From assembly GCA_017526525.1 (NCBI GenBank), contig JAFXRG010000018.1, forward strand, positions 1 through 52,485: DNA of 52,485 nt, in the 5' to 3' direction. Shown here piece after piece: positions 38,226-47,126 of this stretch. This stretch comes from Clostridia bacterium (GTDB taxonomy: Bacteria; Bacillota; Clostridia; Christensenellales; Aristaeellaceae). Both the position numbers and the translations under genes were made by a program. The notes under the pieces were generated by a model. The model ran no database searches and was not told the origin of the DNA. It saw only the letters and a program-made list of their open reading frames with translations. Positions within the stretch are counted from its first letter, which is position 1; every line of letters begins with the position of its first letter.

Positions 38226-39236
38226 ATGGCTTCCACCATGAAGGACCTGGCCCGGGAAACCGGGCTCGGACTGGCCACCCTATCCAAATATTTCAACGGC
38301 GGTTCCGTGCGGGAAAAAAACCGGGTGCTGATTGAGGCCGCGGTCAAAAAACTTCACTACGTGCCCAACGAGGTGGCGCGGAGCCTGAAAACCCGGCATT
38401 CGCGGGTCATCGGGGTGGTAATTCCCGAGCTCAGCAACGCCTTCATTACGTCCATTATCTCCTCCATGGAGGATATCCTGCGCAAGAAGGATTACGCGGT
38501 CATCGTCTGCGACTGCCGCAGCGATCCGAAGCGGGAAAAGGACGCGGTGGATTTCCTGCTGCACCGGCGGGTGGACGGGCTCATCAACATGGCCACCGAT
38601 ATGTCCGGGGCACACCTGAAATCCGCCCTGGCCGCCAACATTCCCATCCTGCTGATCGACCGGATCATCGAGAATCTCCGGGGCCGGGTCAGCGCCGTGG
38701 TGATTGACAACGCCCACGCCGCCAGCCAGGCGGTGCGGAAGCTGACCAGCCTGGGCCACCGGCGGATCGGTATCGTGCTGGGCATTCCGAACCTGTATAC
38801 CACCAACCAGCGCCTGACCGGCTACCTGAACGTACTGCGAGAGGCGGGCATTCCCCCGGAAGACGAATACATCCGCTACGGCGACTATACCATGGACGGC
38901 AGCTACCAGGCGGTACAGGAGCTGCTGCAGCTGAAGCGCCGCCCCACCGCCCTGTTTGTGACGAACTTTGAAATGACCCTGGGGGCCATGCTGGCCCTGC
39001 AGCATCACAACATCCGGGTGCCGGAGGATCTTTCCGTGATCGGGTTCGACAAGCTGGAGCTTTTCGGCGAAATATTCCCGAACCTGACCCTGATCCGCCA
39101 GCCCCAGGCGGGCATCGGCCGGGAGGCCGCCAACCTGATGCTGGATCTGCTGGGTGACCGGGAAAACCCCATTCACCGGATTGTGACCCTGTCCACCGAG
39201 CTGACGGAGGGCACCTCCGTCCACGCGCCGGAATAA
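38226..39236 (+). CDS. LacI-family transcriptional regulator
   Basis: 336 residues. The N-terminal helix-turn-helix (STMKDLARETGLGLATLSKY, then a hinge helix with NEVARSLKTRHSRVIG) is classic LacI. The periplasmic-binding-like sensor domain follows (VIGVVIPELSNAFITSI to end). AGGAGG lies 8 bases before the start. It converges on the fucose mutarotase/GH95 genes and shares a terminator with them, so it may regulate sugar use there. Ligand unknown; fucose or a fucoside is a reasonable guess from context. Confidence 0.9.
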   Translation: MASTMKDLARETGLGLATLSKYFNGGSVREKNRVLIEAAVKKLHYVPNEVARSLKTRHSRVIGVVIPELSNAFITSIISSMEDILRKKDYAVIVCDCRSDPKREKDAVDFLLHRRVDGLINMATDMSGAHLKSALAANIPILLIDRIIENLRGRVSAVVIDNAHAASQAVRKLTSLGHRRIGIVLGIPNLYTTNQRLTGYLNVLREAGIPPEDEYIRYGDYTMDGSYQAVQELLQLKRRPTALFVTNFEMTLGAMLALQHHNIRVPEDLSVIGFDKLELFGEIFPNLTLIRQPQAGIGREAANLMLDLLGDRENPIHRIVTLSTELTEGTSVHAPE

Positions 39237-39249
39237 CGCCCTTCATCCC

Positions 39250-39287
39250 AACGAAAAAGCCGCGCCAAGCGCGGTTTTTTCGTTGGG
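39250..39287. terminator. Bidirectional terminator between LacI gene and fucU
   Basis: CCGCGC-CAA-GCGCGG with AACGAAAAAG before and TTTTTTCGTT after; the flanks also pair. Suits both convergent genes. Confidence 0.8.
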
Positions 39288-39290
39288 CCT

Positions 39291-39722
39291 TTATTCCTTT
39301 ACGACGCCTTTTTTCAGGATCACGTTGGCGTACAGCGCCGTTTCCCCGGTGGCGACGCAGGCGTAGCATTTCGCTCCCCGGGGATAGAAGTCCTTTTTGT
39401 GCACCGCGGTTTCCCGCAGTCCGTCCTTTTCATATTTCCGGCCGATTTCCCGGTAGGTTTCCCAGATTTCCGGCTGATACGGATCCCCCGGCAGCACCTG
39501 CATGAAAACCACGGGATGCTCCTCGTAGGCATCCAGCGGGAAAAACCGCAGCACCGCGTCCAGGATTTCCGGAATGCCGTGGCCGTCCAGCCGCACGCAG
39601 CGCTCCGGACAGCCGAACTTCGGATAGTTGCCGTCGCACAGCAGCAGTTCATCCCCGTGGCCCATTTCCATCAGGATTTTCAGCAGCTCCGGGGTCAGGA
39701 TTGATGGAATTCCCTTCAGCAT
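39291..39722 (-). CDS. fucU: L-fucose mutarotase (RbsD/FucU family)
   Basis: 143 residues. The signatures LKGIPSILTPELLKILMEMG, HGDELLLCDGNYP (with the active His) and the late YANVILKKGVV match FucU. The enzyme interconverts alpha and beta anomers of L-fucose (or a related sugar). AAAGGAGG precedes the start. It lies 48 bases downstream of the GH95 gene, so fucose released by that enzyme is the likely substrate. Confidence 0.88.
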   Translation of the reverse strand: MLKGIPSILTPELLKILMEMGHGDELLLCDGNYPKFGCPERCVRLDGHGIPEILDAVLRFFPLDAYEEHPVVFMQVLPGDPYQPEIWETYREIGRKYEKDGLRETAVHKKDFYPRGAKCYACVATGETALYANVILKKGVVKE

Positions 39723-39770
39723 CCGTCTGTCCTCCTTTGTTCCGTTCTTCCCTCCCGCGGGGCGCGGGCG

Positions 39771-42194
39771 TCAGAAGACGATTTCAATCTCCGTTTTTTC
39801 CTCCGCCTTCAGCAGCACCTCCGCCCGGCCGCCGCCCACCGGGGGCAGCGCCGTGCCGTTTACCCGGATGCGGCATCCCTTCCGGCGGCAGCACAGGGTG
39901 ACCGCCTGGTCCCTGCGGGAGGTCAGCTGCGCCCGCAGGCCTTTTTCGTTCCATTCCATATGCTCCAGCTTTGCGAAGGTATACAGCCACACCCCGTCGA
40001 TGGATCCCCGGGCCAGGCTGTCCGGCAGGGCCGGCAGGAACTCGATGGTGCCCGGGGCGCTGAAAACGCACATTTCCACCAGGAAGGCCGGCACCGCCCC
40101 CTGGAGGTCCGGGAAAACGCCCCGGTAGGGGAAGTGGCTGGTCTGCAGGGTGCGGCGCACAAAGCCATGGTTGAACAGCTGGCTCAGGTTCTGCACCGCC
40201 TCCTCCATGTCCTTCAGGCGGATGGCGGTAAAGGCCCGGTGAATGATGCCGTGGGCCGAATCGTCCTGCTGGCCCCGTTTCCGGTTGGAAATGCGGATGG
40301 CCTCCGCCAGCTCCGGCTCCGTTTCCGGGGTCACCGCCCGCCCCGGCCACACGTCATAGTGATGGGAAACGTGGCGGTGGTTGTAGTTTTCCTCAATGTC
40401 CGGCCAGGCCCATTCCTTCAGGCCCCCGTCCGGATCCAGCAGGTACACCGGCAGCGAGGCCAGCTGCGCCTCCCAGTGGGGAATGTTCTCCGCCTCGATG
40501 CCCAGGGTCCGGCACCCCTCGATCAGGTTGGTCAGGATTTCCCGGCAGATGGCGATATCCATGACGGAATTGATGCGGGTGGGATGGATGCTCTCGCAGG
40601 TCACCGTTTCATAGCCCGGATTGGGGGTGGGATCCTCCGGGGAGAAGGAGGGATAGAAGATCACCCGGCCGTCCGGTCCCCGGTCGCAGGCGTAGTCCTC
40701 AAAGAACAGGGCCATTTCCTTGTAGGCGGGAATGATCCGCTCGCGCAGGAATTCCCGGTCCCCGGTCACCAGGTAATAACCCCAGAGCTCGTTGTAAATC
40801 CACCCCAGGCAGCCGGTCCAGCAGTAATGGGGATAGGTGCGGGAAAAATGGTAGTACAGCCCGGAATCCGGATCGCAGTGGACGCTGGCCAGCAGTCCCC
40901 GGGCGTTGAACAGCAGCCGGGCATTGGTGCGGAAGTCGTCAAACTTGCTTTCGTAATAGCGGAAATAGACGTCCATGGCCTCGAAAAGCCCGGTATTGTT
41001 GCCGGCGCAGACCTGCAGGTTGGTGTTGATGTTGTGCTGGCCCATCATGGGCGGCAGGGTGCCGGTTTCGTAAATCTGAAAAAACCGCCCCATATCATAC
41101 AGTTTTTCCAGCAGGGTGGGATCCAGCTCCTCCCGACTGTGGGTCCGGCGCAGCAGCTCCTCCCCGGAGAGTACGTTGTCCTCCGGGCGGCCCAGGCGGA
41201 TGCGGGACCGGTCCATTTTTTCCCCGATGGATTTTTCGTTGTCCGCCAGCATGCCCTCAAAGTCCGCCGGCAGGGCCCGCAGCTCCTGCCGCACCCCGTC
41301 GGCGCAGTCGAAGGTGAAATCCCCTTCAAACTTCACAATGCGGTGCATCAGGGTCAGCCGGGTGCCGCCGGTGAGGCGCACGGTGCGTCCGTCGGATTCA
41401 ATCTTTCCGCCTTCGGGAATAAGGCGGATCACCGCCGCGTAGCCCTTATGGCCGAAGTCCGGGTTATAGGCCCAGGCCAGGGTGATTTCCTGCTCCGTAA
41501 CGGTCAGCCGGTGGCTGCTGCCCTTGAAAGGATTTGCAAACACCATGTTGCCGTGGCGGAAGGGCCGGCCCGGCAGGGTAATGCCGATTTCCACATCCAG
41601 CTGTCCCGCCGGCGCGGTCAGGCGGTTCACAATCACCCCCGCCCCGCAGGCGGCAAAATGCTCGCTGCGGAAGCTGCCCCGGTCGTTGGTCCACACCGCG
41701 GTAACCAGGCCGTTTTGCATATTCAGCCAGCGAAGGTAGTCCCGGGTGTCCGGCCGCTCCGGCTGTCGGAAGCTCAGCCAGTAGGCCGTGTGCAGCCGCG
41801 GGGAGCCGGTGGGATACAGGATTTTGTTGTCAAAATTCATATATTTGCCAAAGCCGGCCTTTTTCTGGGCCTCGTCCAGCAGGGCGTCCGTTTCCTCCGG
41901 CTTTCCCTGCCGCAGCAGCTCCCGGATACGGGGCAGCACCGGCCGCAGGTCCGGCGGCAGCGGGGTTTTCTCCCACAGGGGCTCATAAAGGGTTTCCAGG
42001 GTGCAGCTGATTTCCTCGGTATAGGGCCGGCCGGAGGCCTGCACCCGCAGGGGCCCGCTGCCGGTGATGAAATCATCCGCGGGGTCCGAGGCGGGAGAGA
42101 CGGAACAGATGTTGTGGGCCGGAAGCAGGTCCCGCCGTTTCTCCGCCGGGACAAAGGGATAGGGATACTCCATTCGGGCAAAATCGATTTTCAT
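39771..42194 (-). CDS. Glycoside hydrolase family 95 (alpha-L-fucosidase/galactosidase type)
   Basis: 807 residues from ATG 42194 (AGGAGAGAGG upstream; a longer reading to 42311 has no ribosome site). It has an N-terminal beta-domain, a long (alpha/alpha)6 barrel and a short C-terminal beta part. Barrel landmarks: NTNLQVCAGNNTGLFEAM, YCWTGCLGWIYNELWGYYLV, and NYNHRHVSHHYDVWPGR near residue 605, the GH95 RHxSHxY..WPG motif. No signal peptide is present, so it acts inside the cell on imported oligosaccharides. It shares an operon with fucU. GH95 is the best family match; exact sugar specificity cannot be read from sequence alone. Confidence 0.8.
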   Translation of the reverse strand: MKIDFARMEYPYPFVPAEKRRDLLPAHNICSVSPASDPADDFITGSGPLRVQASGRPYTEEISCTLETLYEPLWEKTPLPPDLRPVLPRIRELLRQGKPEETDALLDEAQKKAGFGKYMNFDNKILYPTGSPRLHTAYWLSFRQPERPDTRDYLRWLNMQNGLVTAVWTNDRGSFRSEHFAACGAGVIVNRLTAPAGQLDVEIGITLPGRPFRHGNMVFANPFKGSSHRLTVTEQEITLAWAYNPDFGHKGYAAVIRLIPEGGKIESDGRTVRLTGGTRLTLMHRIVKFEGDFTFDCADGVRQELRALPADFEGMLADNEKSIGEKMDRSRIRLGRPEDNVLSGEELLRRTHSREELDPTLLEKLYDMGRFFQIYETGTLPPMMGQHNINTNLQVCAGNNTGLFEAMDVYFRYYESKFDDFRTNARLLFNARGLLASVHCDPDSGLYYHFSRTYPHYCWTGCLGWIYNELWGYYLVTGDREFLRERIIPAYKEMALFFEDYACDRGPDGRVIFYPSFSPEDPTPNPGYETVTCESIHPTRINSVMDIAICREILTNLIEGCRTLGIEAENIPHWEAQLASLPVYLLDPDGGLKEWAWPDIEENYNHRHVSHHYDVWPGRAVTPETEPELAEAIRISNRKRGQQDDSAHGIIHRAFTAIRLKDMEEAVQNLSQLFNHGFVRRTLQTSHFPYRGVFPDLQGAVPAFLVEMCVFSAPGTIEFLPALPDSLARGSIDGVWLYTFAKLEHMEWNEKGLRAQLTSRRDQAVTLCCRRKGCRIRVNGTALPPVGGGRAEVLLKAEEKTEIEIVF

Positions 42195-42221
42195 GTTCCT
42201 CTCTCCTTGCTGTACACAGAT

Positions 42222-42247
42222 GGCGGGGTGCCTTGCGGCACCCCGCG
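42222..42247. promoter_or_regulatory. Intercistronic GC hairpin
   Basis: GCGGGGTGCC and GGCACCCCGC form a perfect 10-bp stem with a TTGC loop. No U run follows, so it is more likely an mRNA-stabilising element of the old ABC-operon than a terminator. Confidence 0.5.
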
Positions 42248-42267
42248 AAGAAGGATTCCTAAGGGAA

Positions 42268-42925
42268 TCAGCGGCTCTGGTAGCGGGCGTAGGCGGACTG
42301 GTAGGCATCAATCACTTTCTGCACGCCCATGTTCTTTACCTGCTACAGCAGTTCGTCCAGCGCCTCAATGGGCTTGTTGCCGATGATCACGTTCATGTAC
42401 ACTTCGGAAACCGCGGTGTTGATCAGCTCCAGGCACTTGTCGATGTGGCCGTTTTCGATGGCGGCGGTGGTGATGACGGTGGGCTGGCCGGAACCGACGT
42501 ATCCCACCAGGGCGTTGTCGTTGTCATAGCTGTAGGGCACGCCGTCCACGCCCTTGAGGGGCACCAGGCCATAAATGCAAACGTCGTCGGGATTGCCGTA
42601 GCCCTGGTCCTTCAGGGTCTGGCGGATGCCTTCCTCCCAGGAAGCCACGTTGTCCGGGAAGCAGAAGAAGGAGCCAACCTTGTCGCCGGTAACCCGGGCG
42701 GCCCAGGCGTCATACTTCTGGGTGATGGCGTCGGCGTCGATGAGGCCTTCCTGGTACCACTTGGTCATGGTTTCCACATAGGCCTTGAAGTTTTCACCGT
42801 TGTTGTATTCGGTCCAGTAGGTCATGGTGTCGTTCTGGGGATCCCGGTAAATGGTGTTGACCTTCAGGGAGAAGGCGGCGGCCAGGGGGCCCGTGCCCAG
42901 CGGGCCGATGCCGAGCAGTGGAAAA
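42268..42925 (-). pseudogene. Sugar ABC transporter solute-binding protein, truncated and with premature amber stop
   Basis: The minus-strand frame opens after the ligase stop with FPLLGIGPLGTGPLAAAFSL then KVNTIYRDPQNDTMTYWTEY and runs through NFKAYVETMTKWYQEGLIDA to ALDELL. A TAG then interrupts, and the same frame continues QVKNMGVQKVIDAYQSAYAR to a final TGA at 42268. The stretch is typical of the C-terminal half of large lipoprotein sugar-binding proteins. The N-terminal half and the permease genes are missing. An ATG at 42825 gives a 160-residue ORF but no working binding protein. Confidence 0.8.
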
Positions 42926-42928
42926 GCT

Positions 42929-44266
42929 TCACTTTATTTCACTGCGGATATAGTGATACTTTCCTGTTTTTTCCATCGGAATCGTATCGCAGAACGTAAA
43001 CCGGCATTCGGTTCCCACCAGCTCCCCGAGGCGGGCGGCAATGGCGCGGTATTCCGCGCTGTGTTCCTCCGGCGGGCCTTCGGGAACCACCAGGGCTTCC
43101 AGGTCCTCATAGGAATGCTGTACCAGCCGGAAGGTCCGGATAAACGGCCGGGTGAAAATGTCGCGCAGGAACAGCCCGGAGATGAAGGATCCGTCCCGGC
43201 GGCGCAGCATGGACAGGTTCCTTCCGCGGACCTCCGACAGGGAGGGAAAGGAGCCCTCTTTTTCACTTCCGAAGGGCAGCGCGGTAACATAGTCCCCGGT
43301 TTTCAGCCGGATCAGGGGCATGCTGTAATTGTTCAGGCCCGTCACCACGATTTCGCCGGATCCGTCCGGCCGGAGAACCCCGGGGGCGGTTTCCACCTCC
43401 GCAATGACCGAATGGGTGAAAACGCGCAGGGATTCCTCCTCCCGGATTCCGCAGGCCACGATGCCGAACTCCGTCATGCCGTACTGGCTGACAACGTAGG
43501 TTTCCGGAAACGCCTGCCGGATCGTGCGGCGCATTTCGTCATACAGGGGGCCGGCCGTCAGCAGGATGCTCACCGGCTGGTGGACGGCGGTTCCGTGGTG
43601 CAGCACATATTTTGCGATTTCATAGACCGGCGCCGGATTGGACCAGATCTGCACCGGCCTGACCCGGTTGATGGTTTCAATATAGCGGACCAGCGCTTCC
43701 TCGCTGATGTCCGAAGCCAGGCAGAAGGACCGGTTGGTAAAAAAGTCAAAGAAGCGGTCCTTGTCCTTCCCGTTTTTCCGGTAGCGGTCAAAATCCCTGA
43801 ACCACATTTTCAGCTCCGGCTGTCCCAGATCCCGTCCGTTCAGGATTCCCATGAGCATTTTATCCGCCTGGTTGCAGGATTTGTAGTGCCGGTCATACCA
43901 AAGGGTCAGCGGAATGCCGGTGGAGCCGGAGGTGGAGGCGGAATAGGGTTTCCGGCGCCTGATCTCATCCGACAGGAGATTTTCCTGCTCCCTGCGCAGG
44001 ACCTCCTTGGTCAGCACCGGGATTTCCGGCAGCCGCTCCTCCCGGAGCTCTCCGTTCCGGAAAAGGCCGATTTCATCAAAGACGCGGCGGTAATACACCG
44101 TATGGCCGTAGGCATAGCGGAGCAGCCTGCGGTATTTGTCCGCCTGGTACTGCAGCATCTGCTCCCGCGGCATCCGGTACACCCGCAGCCCTTCCCGAAG
44201 GTAGGCCAGGCTGCCCGGCAGGCGCGTTACGGCATAGGCTTCCGCCATTAATTTACGAATTCCCAT
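42929..44266 (-). CDS. PaaK/CapK-like AMP-forming ligase
   Basis: 445 residues. The AMP-binding loop ASTSGSTGIPLTLWYDRHY (about 110-128), the YGMTEFG motif (around 263-269) and a hinge-like RLKTGDYV (about 320) mark the phenylacetate-CoA ligase/CapK group of adenylating enzymes. CapK-type members act in polysaccharide or secondary-metabolite clusters. A GGAG lies 6 bases before the start. It is divergent from the radical SAM gene. The substrate is unknown. Confidence 0.85.
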   Translation of the reverse strand: MGIRKLMAEAYAVTRLPGSLAYLREGLRVYRMPREQMLQYQADKYRRLLRYAYGHTVYYRRVFDEIGLFRNGELREERLPEIPVLTKEVLRREQENLLSDEIRRRKPYSASTSGSTGIPLTLWYDRHYKSCNQADKMLMGILNGRDLGQPELKMWFRDFDRYRKNGKDKDRFFDFFTNRSFCLASDISEEALVRYIETINRVRPVQIWSNPAPVYEIAKYVLHHGTAVHQPVSILLTAGPLYDEMRRTIRQAFPETYVVSQYGMTEFGIVACGIREEESLRVFTHSVIAEVETAPGVLRPDGSGEIVVTGLNNYSMPLIRLKTGDYVTALPFGSEKEGSFPSLSEVRGRNLSMLRRRDGSFISGLFLRDIFTRPFIRTFRLVQHSYEDLEALVVPEGPPEEHSAEYRAIAARLGELVGTECRFTFCDTIPMEKTGKYHYIRSEIK

Positions 44267-44370
44267 AGGATTCTCCGTTCATTCAGCAGGTTTTTCCTTT
44301 CCGGAAGCAGCGGGCGGCGCATGCGGGCCCGGATCCGGAAAAGGTGAAGAAAGGTGGCTCTGTCGGAACT

Positions 44371-44399
44371 ATTAAAGCATAATCCCGGAGGATTTACAA
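44371..44399 (-). promoter_or_regulatory. Promoter of the PaaK-like gene
   Basis: On the minus strand TTGTAA, 17 bases, TTTAAT, with a TGC extended -10. Confidence 0.55.
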
Positions 44400-44410
44400 C
44401 GGCCTTCTTC

Positions 44411-44439
44411 TTCACAAACCCGGGCGGCTGTAGTATAAT
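44411..44439 (+). promoter_or_regulatory. Promoter of the radical SAM gene
   Basis: TTCACA (44411-44416), 17 bases, TATAAT (44434-44439). It lies back to back with the PaaK-like promoter. Confidence 0.6.
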
Positions 44440-44508
44440 GCAGCCGGAATTACCGTGCGTTCAGAATCCGGAAAACAGCAAAAAAAAAGAAAATATCGGG
44501 GGATGCCC

Positions 44509-45465
44509 ATGAAATTCAGAAGCATTATCCAGAATAACGCATATGACTGCAACATCAAATGGCGGATGACCAACCTGTGCAACTACCGCTGCTCCTACTG
44601 CATCCAGCATGCGGACGGCGTGCTCTCCGACGTCCGGGAGGCGGGAAAAAGCCTGCCGGGCCTGGCGGAAACCAACGCGAAGCTGCTGGACACCGCGGGG
44701 ACGCTGAACCGCCTGATGGAACAGGCGCCCCACAAATCCTTTTCCCTGCTGCTGGTGGGCGGGGAAGTTTCCGTGCTGGACATTCCGTCCATCCTTGGGC
44801 AGCTGAAAAGCAAAAAACTGAAAAAGCTTCATATAACCACCAACCTTTCGGCTTCGGTTGCCTATTACCGGGCCGTCCGGGAGGCGCTGCCGGAGGACTG
44901 CGTTTTCCGGCTCGAATGCTCCTGGCACGAGGAATATTCCTCCGCAAAGGCCTTCCTCGAAAAGGTAAAGGCCGTCAGCGCCTTTGCGGACGTTTCCGTG
45001 GAGGCGGTTTCCACGGCAACCAACGGCGACCGGATTGACGAGCTGACCGGGCTCCTGCAGGGATACTCCTTCCCCTGGAAAATCGAAACGGACAAGCGCA
45101 GCGTAACCAGCATGGAGGAGAAGCGGGAAAAATGCCGCTCCGGCTGGGGATCGGCCCCCGTCGGCGGACCGGTGCGCTATACGGTCACGCTGGAGGACGG
45201 CAGCGTCCGGACCTACGCCTCCGCCAACCGCATGGTGATGGACCTCAGTCCCAACGGGCGTTTCCTGGAGGTGGAGGGGCACATCTGCACCGAGGGCTGG
45301 GACAACCTGGACCTGGACGGAGACATGATTTTCCAGCGCGGTGAAACGGGAGAATGCTCCCGCAAAAGGGTGCCGGTCAGCGAGTTTGTCTGGAGAAAGC
45401 CCCTGCCCTGCTCCGGGGAACAGGCAAAGCACTGTTCCCTGTGCGGCAACATGAGCCTGTACTGA
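44509..45465 (+). CDS. Radical SAM protein
   Basis: 318 residues from ATG 44509 (6 bases after GGGGG; ATG 44503 abuts it). The CxxxCxxC cluster motif is CNYRCSYC near residue 24. The core follows with SLLLVGGEVSVLDI (GGE motif) and LHITTNLS. The C-terminal part has several cysteines: ICTEGWDN, GECSRKR, PCSGEQAKHCSLCGNMS. These could hold an auxiliary iron-sulphur cluster, as in SPASM-like enzymes, but the pattern is not standard. No RiPP precursor is recognised. It is divergent from the PaaK-like ligase across 242 bases. Confidence 0.82.
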   Translation: MKFRSIIQNNAYDCNIKWRMTNLCNYRCSYCIQHADGVLSDVREAGKSLPGLAETNAKLLDTAGTLNRLMEQAPHKSFSLLLVGGEVSVLDIPSILGQLKSKKLKKLHITTNLSASVAYYRAVREALPEDCVFRLECSWHEEYSSAKAFLEKVKAVSAFADVSVEAVSTATNGDRIDELTGLLQGYSFPWKIETDKRSVTSMEEKREKCRSGWGSAPVGGPVRYTVTLEDGSVRTYASANRMVMDLSPNGRFLEVEGHICTEGWDNLDLDGDMIFQRGETGECSRKRVPVSEFVWRKPLPCSGEQAKHCSLCGNMSLY

Positions 45466-45598
45466 TTAGCAATTGAACTTCCATGCAAAAACAAATTCCA
45501 AAATAAGAATATTCCGTTCCTGATAAAGATTTAAAAAACGTAATAGGCCAAAGCCAAGCAGTCCTTCATAAATATCTGTTTGGCTATCCTCCCGGTTC

Positions 45599-45628
45599 TT
45601 GACAGGAATCTCTGTTCACCTCTATAAT
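45599..45628 (+). promoter_or_regulatory. Strong sigma-A promoter for the binding-protein gene
   Basis: TTGACA, 18 bases, TATAAT: both hexamers are consensus. It lies 71 bases upstream of the start. Confidence 0.75.
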
Positions 45629-45699
45629 TCTTTCAGCAGAAAAACAAAATGAGCTCCGCTTACAGGAGTTCAAATACAACAGGAAAGAGGTTGATTTGA

Positions 45700-46740
45700 A
45701 TGAAAAAAAAGCACCTGATTTTCGCAGTTGCGATGCTTCTGGCGCTGATGCTGCTGGGCCTGTCCTGCGGCGCCCTGGCGGAAGGCAAAACGTTTGGCGT
45801 GTTATCCTTTCTGAACGTGACAGAGGAAGAAGATCACGAGCTCGGATCTATACGGCAGCCGATGCGGGAGATTCTCCTCCTCGATGGTGTGCTGGAAGAG
45901 AAAGAAAGTAACGTGCCGGCCGGCCGCCCTGCTTTCCGTTACTACGACTCCCTGAACGCCATGCTGATGGCTCTTCAGGCGGGAGAAGTGAACGCCATTA
46001 CAGTACCTTATTATACGGGAAAATATCTCTGCTCCGCCAATGACAATCTGATGCTGACAGAGGAATACCATCCGGAGAAGGCGACCGAAATCACCGACTG
46101 GGCGCTCAGTCTCATCAGCAGCGGTTATTCCTTCATGATAAAGGAAGAGAATACCGAACTGCGGGACGCTTTTGACGCCCAGATCACGGCCATGAAAGAA
46201 GACGGTACGCTGCAGAAGCTGATCGACGAGTATATCATCAAGGCTTCGGATGGCGGCGAACCGATTGCCATCGCTTTCGAAAAGTTTGAAGGGGATCCCA
46301 TCAAAATCGCCGTGACCGGCTCCCTGCCGCCCATGGACTATGTGGCCGCGGACGGAACCTTTGCCGGATTCAACACCGCTGTGCTGTCTGAGATCGGCAA
46401 ACGGCTGCAAAAGAACATCGAACTGGTACAGGTCGACAGCGTCGGCCGGGCTCTGGCCCTTTCCGAAGGCACGGTGGACGTGGTCTTCTGGACCCGCGGC
46501 ATGTCCGAAACAATAGCAGAACACCGGCATGCGCACGGCCATCCCAGTGAAGAACAACGGGAAGCCAATCAGCGTGAACGTCTGGCTAAGATGTCGGATG
46601 AAGAAAAAGCTATTATGGAAAAATACGGATTCCCGGATGCGGCGATGATAGGCAAATACGTCACCCGTGACCTTCCGGCCGGAGCAATCATCACCCAGCC
46701 ATACTTCTCGGATTTCCCTGCAACGGTGACCCTGAAGTAA
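45700..46740 (+). CDS. Secreted substrate-binding protein (SBP_bac_3-like, tandem)
   Basis: 346 residues. A signal peptide (1-28, cleavage after ALA; a Cys lies nearby but the lipobox is poor) precedes one SBP_bac_3-like half (AITVPYYTGKYLCSANDN; FDAQITAMKEDGTLQKLIDE) and the start of another (IKIAVTGSLPPMDYVAADGT; FNTAVLSEIGKRLQKNIELV), followed by TVDVVFWTRGM. The C-terminal 60 residues (HAHGHPSEEQREANQRERLA) are atypical. It is a solo gene with a consensus promoter and a terminator; no permease or ATPase is adjacent. It may be an orphan binding or sensor protein. Confidence 0.7.
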   Translation: MKKKHLIFAVAMLLALMLLGLSCGALAEGKTFGVLSFLNVTEEEDHELGSIRQPMREILLLDGVLEEKESNVPAGRPAFRYYDSLNAMLMALQAGEVNAITVPYYTGKYLCSANDNLMLTEEYHPEKATEITDWALSLISSGYSFMIKEENTELRDAFDAQITAMKEDGTLQKLIDEYIIKASDGGEPIAIAFEKFEGDPIKIAVTGSLPPMDYVAADGTFAGFNTAVLSEIGKRLQKNIELVQVDSVGRALALSEGTVDVVFWTRGMSETIAEHRHAHGHPSEEQREANQRERLAKMSDEEKAIMEKYGFPDAAMIGKYVTRDLPAGAIITQPYFSDFPATVTLK

Positions 46741-46842
46741 ACGCCTGTATCCCGCCTTTTTCTCCCATGCGCAGTGGGAGCCTTTCCCGCGAACGTAAGA
46801 AGACCTCCGGCTGACCGCCGGGGGCACAACTGATCAAAAGAA

Positions 46843-46867
46843 CCCTGCCGGGGCCGTCAGGTTTTTT
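46843..46867 (+). terminator. Rho-independent terminator of the binding-protein gene
   Basis: CCTG-C-CGG-GG-CCG-T-CAGG, an imperfect stem followed by TTTTTT, 100 bases after the stop. Confidence 0.55.
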
Positions 46868-46951
46868 ACGATTGGCCCTTTTAACCCGGCGCAAAATGGT
46901 CGTTTCTGCCCGACGCTAACAACGTCGTTCCGCCCATTTCAATTATTCACA

Positions 46952-46980
46952 TTGAGCGATACGTTATCCTGTGATATTAC
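46952..46980 (+). promoter_or_regulatory. Promoter candidate for a short structured RNA
   Basis: TTGAGC (46952-46957), 17 bases, TATTAC (46975-46980) with a TGA extension. It sits about 10 bases upstream of the hairpin-closed segment. Confidence 0.35.
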
Positions 46981-46986
46981 GTACAT

Positions 46987-47071
46987 AAGATGAGGATCAT
47001 TCATAGCCGTATCAACTGCCTTAACAGCAGCTGCCCGGCCACGCAGATTTGATTGATCCTCATTTTTTTTG
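46987..47071 (+). ncRNA. Candidate small structured RNA
   Basis: ATGAGGATCA (46990-46999) and TGATCCTCAT (47054-47063) form a perfect 10-bp closing stem, followed at once by a T8 run. The 54 bases between them can form inner stems (CTGC-loop-GCAG). With the promoter-like sequence just before it, this looks like a transcript of about 85 bases. It does not match a riboswitch I recognise. It could also be only a long terminator hairpin. Confidence 0.4.
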
Positions 47072-47126
47072 TTTTACAATCCATCCCCGAACTATCATCC
47101 GATTTCCAGTTCCGGTTCTCCCGGTC

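Noticed and set aside
38280-39224. A 314-codon minus-strand frame opposite the LacI gene
   Set aside because: Shadow of the LacI gene; no ribosome site; composition not protein-like.
39960-42386. An 808-codon open frame on the + strand opposite the GH95 gene
   Set aside because: Antisense shadow of a well-supported hydrolase; composition (many Pro, Gly, His, Gln) is typical of such frames.
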